From the NCBI GenBank assembly GCA_964017045.1, contig OZ024794.1:49605013-49669012 (forward strand): a stretch of 64,000 nucleotides of DNA, written 5' to 3'. A program made the position numbers and the translations under genes. Below the pieces are notes generated by a model. That model saw only the letters and a list, made by a program, of their open reading frames with translations. It was not told the DNA's origin and did no database searches. Positions 47,031-58,473 of the stretch are shown one piece after another (the first letter of the stretch is position 1; each line of letters starts with the position of its first letter). Source of the DNA: Omphiscola glabra (taxonomy: Eukaryota; Mollusca; Gastropoda; Lymnaeidae).

Positions 47031-49820
47031 GGGGATAATTTGCGTTGGTCAAGGGTGGTGGGGAGGGAATAAAGTCCCATAGTGAGTCCCTTTGTCTTAC
47101 TGTGTCCAGATATTTTAACCGAGGTTTCCCCCCCCCCCCCGGGGCACAAAAGCGTTATAACGATGCACATCCCTTTGTGATTACATTATATTAGTGTCAT
47201 CTTGAGACGTATCTGCTCAGAGTGGCAGTTGTTTCGGTGCTAACGATGCATCGGCAGCAATCAGGGGCTGCATCAAACTGTATTTGTTAGCATAAAATGG
47301 TTGAGTGGATGCAACGAGTCCATACAGGAAACATTTGAACGTCATTCGTTAAGGCTATTTTGTGTCAGATTTGTGTTATTTTCAAATATAAACGGTTGGT
47401 ATGTGATATATATATATTTCCATTGCTGCCCGGTCGTTCACACATACACGCATGTATGTTCACATTGCAAGGTGAGAGAGCTGTCTTCTATTTTCATATC
47501 TAAAGGTTTACATCCAGTGAACCAAAATAAAAGTTGCGATTTTTGATAAGCGAAATAATTTGTTTCAATAAACTCCCCCTATTTTTTTAAAGTTTTTTGT
47601 TGTTTTTTTACAAAAAGATTTCTTCTCCGACTTACAGAAACTACTTCGCATCTGTGAATGAACAAATGGACAAATGACGTCCATAGTATATATACATTTA
47701 TATATATATATAGATAGATAGATAAAGAGAGAGATTTATATATATATATATAATTTCTTTGACACGGAACTTATAAAGAGAACAGCGAAACGTATAAGAA
47801 ACATTGATGGTCATCTGCCGACTCCTGGTCTACTTCCATCCTCTGGACTAAGTCAAACAGGCATGGACGAGAGAGTGAGGCTGACGAATGAGCAACTCCT
47901 TCACCCTTAACAAAATAAAGCCCTAATCAAGCCAACTACTCAAGTCCAAAATTGCATTTGTCATCTTCACGTGCGAAGGTCAAACAATAATAACAACTCT
48001 ATTTACCATACCCACTGAAGGAGAAACAGAATACAAGAAGTGGGAATAAATTATATCGTTTGTTTAGAAATAAACAAGGCAATCGAAAACGGCAAGTTTT
48101 GAAAAGCTTATACTTTAAAACAATGAATAACACTTAAATATTGTCCCCCCCCCCCCCCCCCAAAAAAAATAAAATAATAATAATAATATAACCCACCACT
48201 CTCGGTTCTCAATTCGCATGACTTATCTTCCTATAAAATCGAAGCTTAAACTCTGCACCAGTGTGTGAAATAGGAACGAACCCAAAGAAGCTCTCTCAAC
48301 AGCTGAAAACAAATGGCGCCATGTTGTTGTTTTTTTTTCTTTTTGACTTCCGGTTACTGCTTTCCGTCCATTTTTTTTCAAAGCTCCCGAAATTCTATTT
48401 GATCTGTACACAGTTTTGCAAAAGGAGTCTCTCTTTCTTCATTCTCAGACCCTTAACCACAAAACATGTTTAGGCTGAAGTCTAGACTTGAAAAGATCGC
48501 GATGAAGATACGTAGGGTCCGTCGACGAGGCTAAAAGACACATTTAGAACAAGCGGGTCCGCGGCCGGCCGAGTGGAGGGGGGAAAAAAAGAAAGAAAAG
48601 AAAGGCCAAAGTATGGCAGGGTGGATACACAAACGTCTGCGACTGGCAGAGGGAGCTCACCGACTCCTTAGAAGGGGCCAATAATTTCCCTTTGATTGCA
48701 CGCGAACAAACAACCGAGAATGATTCTTGAGTTACTAATCCAATGTTTTCGACTACTTCTGGTCTCTACAATCGTATGCTGGCACCAATTAAAACTGGCA
48801 AGAAATGAAGACATCTTTTCTTTTTTTTGGGGGGGTGGGGGGGTGTCGGACTTCATGCAGCTGAAAAATGTAAATAGACGACTAGATTCTCGCCCCACAA
48901 CGTAATACCGTTAATGCTTCAGTGCTCAAAGGACTAGGCATTCATGACTTCACATTCTCAAACACACAGAACTTTACTTTATCAGCGGAGCTCGGGAAAT
49001 GATTCCCAACAGATAGCCATAGGATAAGGTTAAGATTATTTTGGGCAAACTACATTGAAGCATGATCTTTTTTCGCTTATAATAATTTTTTTAACAATTG
49101 TTATTAGAAATCTTTATTGTTTTTTTTTTAATGTAAAACATTCTAAAATGAAATTAGATTTATTAGCTTTATTATATTATAGAGGTTTACAATTCTATTT
49201 TACGTTACATTGTTGATTTAGAGCAATCCTACGTCACTTCAGTGTATTGAAAATATAACACTTTAGCCGGTCTCATGATTTTAACAATGCATCATCACAA
49301 AGTCGGCTACTTAAAAAGTAGGATACAATAAGATAATGGACATCATCAATCATTCATTGGCTCAACTTATAAATAAAAATAATAATCTTTCTCAGTTCTT
49401 TTTAAAGTGGTTGTCCACGGAATGACAGTGATCTACCTTCAACACTTACTACAGTCCCGAAAGACGGAAATAAAAACCCCCAAAAACTTGAGTGATTTTA
49501 AAATATGGGTAAATAATAAATTAGACACCGGTCTTTTATACAAATTGGATAAAATTCCTGCCGGCTCGGCACAATGAAGTTTTTAGTAGCTCTGATCTAT
49601 CTGACGTGTGTCAATTTTCCGTCTCTTCAATATAAAATAAAATAATAAAAAAATACCCTTTTTAAAATCTTATTTTTATGTTAAAATGTTCAATACCTCT
49701 TCTTAATTGTCCACTTAGATCAAAATCCTAGAAATTCAAACCGCCAGAGTCCAGTTGTAAATAATGTACCGTCAGGTTGATAAAAAATTGTCCTCATTAT
49801 AAAGTAATATCCGGATGATA
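47031..49820. other. Anonymous DNA with microsatellites
   Basis: It includes TA/GATA simple sequence at 47692-47752 and a C-run at about 48146-48161. No gene recognised; the small open frames at 48223-48473 and 48668-48905 lie on both strands and show no motif. Confidence 0.45.
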
Positions 49821-49879
49821 TCAAATAGTGTTTTGTTTTTTGGTTTTTTTTTTAACCCTTTCTATCCTTATTTTTATGA

Positions 49880-50110
49880 CGCATCAATATCAAAGTAAGG
49901 ACTGCTGGGAGCTAATGAGCTTAGTGCAAACAGGAATCCACTTGCCGGCCGAATCAATTACCAAACGTCATTTTGGCTGCCGTCCGTTGAGTGTTCTAAT
50001 CGACACGAAGCGGGCCGACATAAAAGAGAACGGCGGGAAATTTGTCGTCAGGCCGTAAAGATGATCAGAAGTAAAGCATCCTTCATTCATTTCATCGAGT
50101 CGGGTTTTGT
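49880..50110 (+). other. Non-repetitive CpG-containing stretch, possible exon or regulatory element
   Basis: The frame 49828-50058 ends in a higher-complexity portion (GIHLPAESITKRHFGCRPLS). The local sequence is less AT-rich than its flanks and contains no repeats. It matches no protein I know. It could be a conserved non-coding element, an exon fragment or chance. Confidence 0.2.
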
Positions 50111-51100
50111 TCTTCTTATCATTATATCAGGGACCAATGAAAGCTGGCGCGACCCCCGGTGGGGGGAAGGGGGGGGACTTCAAAAAGAACAGCAGAAAAT
50201 AAATTGATGTGGAAAAACAAAAGTACATTAGGTGGACACTGGAGAGTAGGGTGTCACAACAAGTTAGGCTTGTTTACGGCTCATTCTGTGTGATGTACTT
50301 TTGTTGCTATTGATATTCCTAATCATTCTTGAATGGGATGTCACCGTTATACTGCATTTTTAGCAGTCAACTAAGTGAATAAAGACGTTATGACCCTTGC
50401 ATAAGGTGGCCATTTTTTTTTTCAAATTAAAACCGGGATAATTAAAATCATTTTTTCCTCTACCTGTGTCAAAAAATTATTTTTAAAAATTGTAAGGCGC
50501 TCTTTTGAAAAAAATATATTATCGTAATGCCAATTAGGATCAATTATATATTTTATGGTCGTGTTCCTTATGTATGGCTTAATATCAGATGCACTCGATC
50601 TTTTGATAAAGTAATCATTTTTTTTTTTTAAAATTTAGTCTTAAATTTAACTGTTTACAGCTCACGACTAATCAGGAAAATATGTCCAAAAAAACCCCAC
50701 CATACAGTTGTGGTAAAAACAGTACGAGTGATCTCCCCTTCCCTTTCAGATCTCGCCAATCACATCCACTTGAAGCAACTACAATCGGTGTCATTTAGTA
50801 GCGCACTCGGGGGTTGAGTCGAGCATTTCTTTCTCTCACTGGTTAAAATAAATGTCTAAATCCCGGCTGGTCCTAATGTTTAACATTTATAACAGTTTTT
50901 GCGAGAATGGAAACTTCGGCCTGCAGGAAAATTGCACTCAAAAGATGCAAAGCATTCATCAATAGGGTTTGTCATTTAATGGCGGAAATCTATTAATAGA
51001 ACTGTTGTTATCATCCGGGTACTCTGGTCGGACAAAATGTCAACAGTGTTCAATTTTACTATGTTAGCGAAGAGGCCCTTAACCTACATCAAAACTTTTT

Positions 51101-51216
51101 TACAACTGTATTTTACGAAATATTTGACACATTTTTTACAACTGTATTTTACGAAATATTTGACACATTTTTTACAACTGTATTTTACGAAATCTTTTAC
51201 ATATTTTTTTAAAAAC
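51101..51216. repeat. 36-bp direct repeat, 3 copies
   Basis: Three units start 'tacaactgtattttacgaaa' and end in a T-run. The third is slightly diverged. Confidence 0.9.
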
Positions 51217-52269
51217 TGATATTTTGTGAAATAAGACTTCATTACGAGTACGGCGCGTGTAACAATGCCTCTAGATAAAAAGATCGTTCGAACAATATTT
51301 TCTTAAACATACTATTAGCTGCCATCTTTTAAGAAATATTTGTCTGACGTTCTAAAAATAGAAACGCTATGACGTTTTCCGGTCTGAGAAATGACAAACC
51401 CTATAGTCTTGAATCTAGACAACAATCGTTGGACTTAACGTTCTCGGGCCTGGTGGCAGTAGCATGATTTACCCGCTTGTGTTTCAACCTGGGTCGGGAC
51501 GATCGGTCAGAAAAAGACATATAATAATAACAATAATAATGCGTGGCTTAGAGTGTTGCTGAACTCTTAGGGGAAACGATATTGGCTGTAATCGAATATA
51601 TATTGTTTATAATCTCGAAAATGTGACAGGAAAAGTCAAGCCATCTGTTCACGCTAAAGACGTCAAGTTATACCCAGAAAGAATCGATTTCTGATCAAAG
51701 GTCAGGACGACTGCGATATATTTAAATATATATATATATTATATGTATATATAATATCTAATGATGTCAATGCTTCGGATTTACAAGCTTGCCGTTCTAG
51801 ATTATTTACAGTTTGTACAGGGGGTGGGTGGGTGGTGGTATATCAGATGAGTGATGTGAGAACCTTAATCCAATATTGCAATTGCAAAATTACAAAATTA
51901 AACAACACATCTTGCTACTGGATGTTTCAGAAATGGGAGAATTGTCAATGCAATTTGTCTCGCTTGAATAAACGCTTTAGGGAAGGATACATTTTATTAT
52001 TATACTCAAGTTAAGGTGAAATTTGACATCCTCTGATTAGCTGAGCTGTCTTGTGGGCCTAGGAGATTTCAGGGGCGGAAAGGTGACTGTAAGTGGGGGG
52101 GGGGGCGCAACACTTAAAAGTGGCAATGGATCTGCAAATGTGACGAGACCTTTCTGATCTTATGCCAGATTGCAAATAGATATACAAATTTCTATTCGGT
52201 TTTTTTTTTTACAATCTTTCAAAGTTATCTCCCCTCCCCTTCAAATCTTTTCTACTTTACATTAAATCT
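51217..52269. other. Anonymous AT-rich DNA
   Basis: TA simple sequence at about 51722-51760. A weak MITE-like start, 'caggggcggaaaggtgactg' followed by a G-run (52069-52106), resembles family B but has no second end. No gene recognised. Confidence 0.4.
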
Positions 52270-52762
52270 TCGTCATTTTTACCACCCATCATCTTTCCTC
52301 ACACTGCTCCCATTTTTACAACCCATGATCTTTCCTCACACTCCTCCCATTTTCATCACACATCATCTTTCCTCCCACTCCTTCCATTTTTCACCACCCA
52401 TCATCTTTCAACTAACTCCTCCCATTTTTTACCACCCATCATCTTTCCTCACACTCCTCCCATTTTTTACCACCCATCATCTTTCCTCACACTCCTCCCA
52501 TTTTTTACCACCCATCATCTTTCCTCACACTCCTCCCATTTTTACAACCCATCAACTTTCCTCACACTCCTCCCATTTTTTACCACCCATCATCTTTCCT
52601 CACACTCCCCCCATTTTACCACCCATCATCTTTCCTCACACTCCCCCCATTTTACCACCCATCATCTTTCCTCACACTCCCCCCATTTTACCACCCATCA
52701 TCTTTCCTCACACTCCTCCCATTTTTATCACCCATCATCTTTCCTCACACACCTCCCATCTT
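52270..52762. repeat. Pyrimidine-rich repeat of 36-38 bp, about 13 copies
   Basis: Units contain 'accacccatcatctttcctc' and 'acactcctcccatttt'. Length varies with the T-run. The plus-strand frame 52325-52882 is a repeat product. Confidence 0.93.
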
Positions 52763-52876
52763 ATACTTTCAACTTTGCTAACGCCTTCTACTCAACTCAT
52801 CCCCACCTCTCCATTCTCACAACTCCCCCTTCCTTTAAATATCCCCATTGCCAAAAAGACCTACAACTTCATTCCT

Positions 52877-53195
52877 TACTAATTAATTTGGACATATTAC
52901 TTATTAATCTGGACATATTATTTATTAATTTGGACATATTACTTATTAATCTGGACAAATGACTTATTAATCTGGACATATTACTTATTAATCTGGACAC
53001 ATCACTTATTAATTAGGACATATTTATTATTAATCTGGACATATTACTTATTAATCTGGAAATATTTATTAATAATCTGGACATATTACTTATTAATCTG
53101 GACATATTTATTATTAATCTGGACACATTACTTATTAATCTGGACATACTTATTAATCTGGACATATTTCTTTTTAATTTGAACATATTACTTTT
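52877..53195. repeat. 21-bp minisatellite, about 15 copies
   Basis: Unit: 'acttattaatctggacatat' plus t. It begins about 115 bases after the pyrimidine-rich array. Several units lack or add a few bases. Confidence 0.93.
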
Positions 53196-53255
53196 ACATC
53201 ACCGTAACTAGCTTACCATTTCATAAGATCAGCTACTCACTCTCAAACCATCACC

Positions 53256-53344
53256 TAGCCCTATCCCAAACCCTAACCCTAACCCAAACCCTAATCCTAA
53301 CACTAACCCTAACCCAAACCCTAACCGCCTAACCGCAACCCTTC
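53256..53344. repeat. Interstitial telomere-like (CCCTAA)n tract
   Basis: Imperfect repeats of 'aaccctaaccctaaccca' with 'ccaaaccctaatcc' variants span about 90 bases. CCCTAA is the complement of TTAGGG, the telomere motif of most animals. The tract is degenerate and sits next to two minisatellites. Confidence 0.8.
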
Positions 53345-54889
53345 TTACAGACCCTGTAAACCTAATCGTTTTGTATCCCTTGTTATGGGTGAAATGGCGA
53401 GTCTGTTAACTGTACACACAACCCTCGTCTTTACATTATCAAGAAGATTGACATAGACACAGCTCTAACTCCTTAAAATTTCTTAGAAAGGTAATTAGGA
53501 AACATTTCTCATTAAAATATGTCAACTGTTTTAACGTCACTCAGTTATAAGTAACCAATAAACTCAGCTTGATCTGGCACAAGGGAAGTCAAAACAATTT
53601 TTTTTTTAAATCATAAATATCCCTTATATTCCATGCCCCCGGATTTTATGTTTGATATTGTTTGTCCACGTTAAAATGTGTTCCTGATTCTGAAATGTAT
53701 GTCTTTGTTTAAACGTGTCACAAATTTTTTAATGTAGATTTTCAGAAACGTACTCACCAAAACATTCTAGAACAATCTTGGATCATTAACAAATAAGTCC
53801 CATAGTCCGTTAACACTTGAAGGCGGTATCTCCAGCGCTCAGGGAGACAAGGCGACACACGACTCCCACCCCTGTGAAAAAACACAGGCCAAAACTCGGG
53901 GCAGTTTTTTTCAGCTGACTTTTCGCTGGTAGCCGCTGAGATGGGCGCCGTTTGATATCAGGGTGTACTAGAATGGCTTCCACTATGCGGCGCGGCCCGC
54001 ACGTGAAGAGAAACGGCTCGGAGAATTCTACCGATCCCTTAGATCAATGGGGTTCACTGCTCATAAGCGGGCAGAGCGCTTAAGTTGTGCCGTTAAGATA
54101 AGCTGGTCTTGTCTTATAAGTTGTGTCGTTGAGAGATGTATTCACAGTGAGGTCTTCACGTGTAATATTTTAATGTCAACGAAGTTTTAGAAATTATTTT
54201 TTTAATGGGATTTTAAACGCAAGATGTCATGTAAACTTTTGCTCATCTTTATATATATATATAATATATATATATATATATGTAATAGTTCAGTTCGGTA
54301 ATAATTCGTTTTAACGAACACAATTTCTGTTATTTTGAGTAGCTGTGTCAATTAATTACAAATAAAAACCTAGTCAATATATTTTGATACTTCACTATAC
54401 GTGAATTGGAGACAAATAACCGAGCATCCGACGAAAGCATATTTTCAGCCCTTAGCAACAACTCATTGCCCTTACGAAATAAAAACTATATAATTTTTGT
54501 TACTATCAACACTAGTTATAGACTTCCTATTCAAAACATCAACCTAACGAGCTTCAACAGAGACAACATTACATAGCACCCAGGACATTTCCATTGGTAA
54601 TGCGTCAACAATGACGAGTATATAGATGAACCTTATCTACTTTTGAAGCAACTGTGAATGTAAAACTGGGAACAAATGGTCCGGCTGAAATTTCCCCCAC
54701 CCAGGTGTTATAAGGTTTTCGCGTTTATTGGTTTGATTACCACGGGTTTCGAAGTTGTTGTTGAGAAGCTTTAGTTCAATGGGGATGATATGAAGGGTAT
54801 AGGGATTTAATGTATCAGTTCTGTCTCGTGTGTCAATACTGACTGATGGGTGAATGCTTACCAATGAATCAATGATGGCTAATGTGTCA
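53345..54889. other. Anonymous DNA with a GC-richer core at 53821-54130
   Basis: 53821-54130 has more CpG and less AT than its surroundings, with CAGCTG, CACGTG and GATAAG-type motifs, and might be a regulatory region. TA simple sequence at 54250-54282. No gene recognised. Confidence 0.35.
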
Positions 54890-55030
54890 GTGCTTTCTAA
54901 TGTGTCAGAGCTTTCTAACGTGTCAGTGCTTTTTAACGTGTCAATAATGTCTCAGTTTCAGCTCTGGCTAATGTGTCGGTGCTGTGTCGCGTGTCAATGC
55001 TGACTAATGTGTCATTGCTATTTGACATGG
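54890..55030. repeat. Degenerate repeat of about 18 bp (taatgtgtcagtgctttc)
   Basis: About seven diverged units with aatgtgtca/aacgtgtca cores and irregular spacing. Confidence 0.65.
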
Positions 55031-56580
55031 CATGTTGAGTTATAAGCTAAGATAAGAATAGTCATTTTAAAATGTATTCAAAGAGTCAATATTCTCTTGT
55101 TATAAATAAAACCAAGTGTTGCGGAGTTCATTGATTGAGGTTTGACAGCTTTATACAAGTTAAATTAATCCTGACCGGCAATCCTAACATGTTGTCATAA
55201 ATCCAATATCGCATTTAGAAAACTCTCTAACACATGCATATAATTTCAATACCACGGCTCATGACGTTTATTGTCCTAATATGGAAGGAAAATCGTTGGG
55301 TTGTCATTTCGAAGATAAAACTTTAATTATATTTTTTTTTTCTAAAAAAGTACATTAAGATAATATATTCTTTTATAAAATTATAGAATACGAGTTATAT
55401 AAATTTAAATAATCAGATTTGCCTGAAATGTTCTTGAATTTTTAATTAAATATGTTTTTTTCTTTTTTTAGCATATGCAGAGCATTCATGGGCAGACGAT
55501 AACTTTAGTTCACTATCAACGTCATTTTGACACTTGACACTTGTGTCTTTTGTGGATCCTCCTGAGGCCAGACTTTATTTTTGCTACTCTTATTTTTTTT
55601 CTTTAATACTCTCCCTTGATCGATGAAGTTATCTTCATACACAATAAATCTATTGATCTTATAATAACCTGCATTGGAATTAAATAGTTGTTGACAGGAA
55701 ATTGATTCAACCATTGCCAGATTTTATTCAAAGGAAAAAAACAAAGATTTTTAGAAACACTTCATGCGATAGTCATTGTTATAAATGCATTCAGTCATTC
55801 AGCTTTGCAACAGCCGATATTGATGGCTTTTTATAGAACGTAGCTCTTCAAGTTGGAAAATTATTTCCGCTGTCTGGCAGTTGAGTGAAGTGACATCTGG
55901 CAACATTTTTGATTAAGTTAATAATATAAACTTAAGAGATCGTTTCAAATGCAATAAATAAAATAAATATATCAGTGAGTAATCAAGCGCATTTAATTGA
56001 CATTTTTGAACGATTGCGTTTTTGCGCATATACAGTATGAAGCCATCCATAAAGTATGAAGTGGAGAGGGTGTCCAAGAAGGTATGACACAAGGGGTTGC
56101 TGTGACGTCACACATTAAAAAAAAATCTGACATATTAAACCTGAAATTGAAAGTGATGTTGAAATGTCTTTTGTTATAGATGTACTCTGACAGAAGATGT
56201 CATTTTTATAAATATGTGATTAGTCAAACAAATTAAGGTTAAACCTGAAAAAAGTTATTTGCTGCTCTCTTGGATACAGCTTCTCAGCTAAGTGCTATTT
56301 TTTAATATTTTTTTAAATTTCATTCGTTTTTTCTGTTTGTTCGCTGACGAAGGCTTCCTGCCGACACGTTCGTTGTTTTGTTGCGTTCCCTCTTTCAGGT
56401 TTAACCTTACTTTTTTTTTACTAATTTCACATTGTGCTAACCTAATTGCAGTCTCTCCGCTTATTACCCTTTTATAAAAATGTGCTTCGTAAAGTGTGTT
56501 AAAACATTATTTTTATTCGTTTAAAATTGTTTGAATAATTTTTAGTTCGAACGCGTGGCGTGCTTTCTTATTTTCCTTGC
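55031..56580. other. Anonymous AT-rich DNA
   Basis: No gene or clear repeat. Short open frames at 55505-55714 (-) and 56292-56477 (+) are AT-driven. Confidence 0.45.
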
Positions 56581-56830
56581 TTATTGGACTTATCATGATA
56601 TCTATAGAATACTTACAAACTTATTGGACTTATCATATGATATCTATAGAATACTTACAAACTTATTGGACTTATCATATGATATCTATAGAATACTTAC
56701 AAACTTATTGGACTTATCATATGATATCTATAGAATACTTACAAACTTATTGGACTTATCATATGATATCTATAGAATACTTACAAACTTATTGGACTTA
56801 TGATATGATATCTATACAATACTTACAAAT
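56581..56830. repeat. 42-bp minisatellite, 6 copies
   Basis: Units contain 'ttattggacttatcatatga' and 'tatctatagaatacttacaa', nearly identical. The first unit is 40 bp. Since 42 is a multiple of three, two plus-strand frames stay open. Confidence 0.95.
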
Positions 56831-57506
56831 AATGAAAAGTTTGTTTTTAAAACCAAAACATTTCAAAAGTTCCTCATCTAACATCTCACAAATAAACTAT
56901 TTACATAGGTAACTCAAGGACCAACCTTTAACTTCCGCGCCTGGTATAACAAACGGGACACGGAGTTTATTAAAAAAAAACGGAAACGTGTTGAATCCGG
57001 AGCTATCCAACAACTTGCACCACTTCTATTTACGTCCCATGCACAAGGTGTAAACCCGACAGGGAGACAACACAGATCGGACTCAATAAATGAGATGGCC
57101 GGACTTTGCGGGTATTTTCACTGACCTTTTGCCGACATTCCCCAGACACGGTGCGACGCCGCCCCATCGCGTGGATCGGATCTCATGTAAATATACCCCC
57201 GCTTTAGAGGTGTTTACCCCTGCTATCGGAAACAGGTCAGTTCAACATCGATCTTGGCTGATACATCCGTGTTATGATGAATCCCCCCCCCCCCGCAACC
57301 CTTCCCCCCCCCCAAAAAAAAAAGGCTGGTATATGCCAATGATGTTATCCGATATGGACGGAAAAAAATACTTTAAAATGTTAATGCAGACAGTCGTGTT
57401 CCAACGGTCTGGTTTATTATTATTAGTTGGCCAAATGAGAGAAATTAGACTTTATTTTTTTTCTCTAATTTATTATTTAAATCTATGCAAAAAAAAAATT
57501 AAACTA
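56831..57506. other. Spacer with CpG-rich stretch 57075-57270
   Basis: A CpG-containing stretch is followed by C-runs (57281-57310). An open plus-strand frame (57090-57524) crosses the poly-C/poly-A and ends in low-complexity sequence. No domain recognised. Confidence 0.3.
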
Positions 57507-57625
57507 CAGTGGAACCTTGGATAACGTACACCCCGTTTAACGAACGAATCGGTTAACGAAAAAAGTTTGGTAAAAAAAATGCCTCGGTTAACGAACGATA
57601 ATTCGGGTTCACGAATATACGCATA
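57507..57625 (+). mobile_element. pogo/Tigger-like terminus, other end not found
   Basis: Next to TA (57505-57506) the sequence starts CAGTGGAACCTTGGATAACG and goes on with repeated 'gttaacgaac' motifs (57550-57592). Termini of the form CAGTGG-ACCTCGGTTAACGAA with TA target duplication are typical of pogo/Tigger members of Tc1/mariner (recalled). No matching inverted end appears downstream, so it seems truncated. Confidence 0.6.
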
Positions 57626-57868
57626 CTTCTGTAAATAGGCTCGGAAGTTATTGCTTTGGCGCGTTTTCGCGGGTATTTGTCGGCGGGTCCTGTTTTACAA
57701 AAAAAACCTTCTCATTTTTTTTTTTACTTTTGCACTTTTTGTCTTATTTTAGCCCTCATTAAGGGGTCTTAAAGAGAAGAGCGTTATTAATAGGTTTCAA
57801 TTTATTGTATAAATAATGAAATAAATTATATGTTACCCTCCTTGTTCCCGATATCGACAGTCCATAGA

Positions 57869-58088
57869 ATGTGGTAAAATCAACTGCCAAGCTTTACAAT
57901 ATAGTGAAATCAACTGTCAAACTTTACATTACGGTGAAATCAACTGTCAAACTTTACATTACGGTGAAATCAACTGTCAAACTTTACACTATGGTGAAAT
58001 CAACTGTCAAACTTTACACTATGGTGAAATCAACTGTCAAACTTTACACTATGGTGAAATCAACTGCCAAGCTTTACAATATGGGGAA
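57869..58088. repeat. 30-bp minisatellite, about 7 copies
   Basis: Unit: 'atggtgaaatcaactgtcaa' plus 'actttacact'. The first and last units share 'ctgccaagctttacaat', unlike those in the middle, so the outer units may be the older type. Confidence 0.95.
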
Positions 58089-58108
58089 ATAGACGCTTTG
58101 CACTAATC

Positions 58109-58312
58109 CAGCGGTTCTCAACCTGTGGGTCGCGACCCCTTTGGGGGTCGGTTGACCCTTTCCCAGGGGTCGCCTAAGACCATAGGAAAACACATATACT
58201 CTATAGTTATGAAGTAGCAATGAAAATAATTTTGTGTTTGGGGGGGGGGGGTCGCCACGACATGAGGAACTGTATTAAAGGGTCGCGGCATTAGGAAGGT
58301 TGAGAACCACTG
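58109..58312 (+). mobile_element. SPIN-like non-autonomous hAT element, copy 3, perfect target duplication
   Basis: It starts CAGCGGTTCTCAACCTGTGG and ends 'aaggttgagaaccactg'. It is flanked by CACTAATC at 58101-58108 and 58313-58320, a perfect 8-bp target duplication. 204 bp including a G-run. It lies 20 bases after the 30-bp array and 28 before the 34-bp array. Confidence 0.93.
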
Positions 58313-58339
58313 CACTAATCTAAAGAAAAATGAAGCCAT

Positions 58340-58473
58340 ACAGGTGACTTAAGCTAAAGGAGAGACTGTGTTTACAGGTGACTTAAGCTAAAGGAGAGAC
58401 TGTGTTTACAGGTGACTTAAGCTAAAGGAGAGACTGTGTCTACAGGTGACTTAAGCTAAAGGGAAGACCGTGT
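58340..58473. repeat. 34-bp minisatellite, about 4 copies
   Basis: Unit: 'acaggtgacttaagctaaag' plus 'gagagactgtgttt'. The last unit is diverged (gggaagaccgtgtt). Confidence 0.93.

Noticed and set aside
52325..52882. 185-codon plus-strand open frame of His/Pro/Phe/Ser
   Set aside because: It results from the pyrimidine-rich 36-38-bp repeat.
56040..56130. Possible second copy of the 15319 'aaattacgtcacgc' element
   Set aside because: Only short scattered matches (ccataaagtatg, tgacgtcacac); not enough to call.
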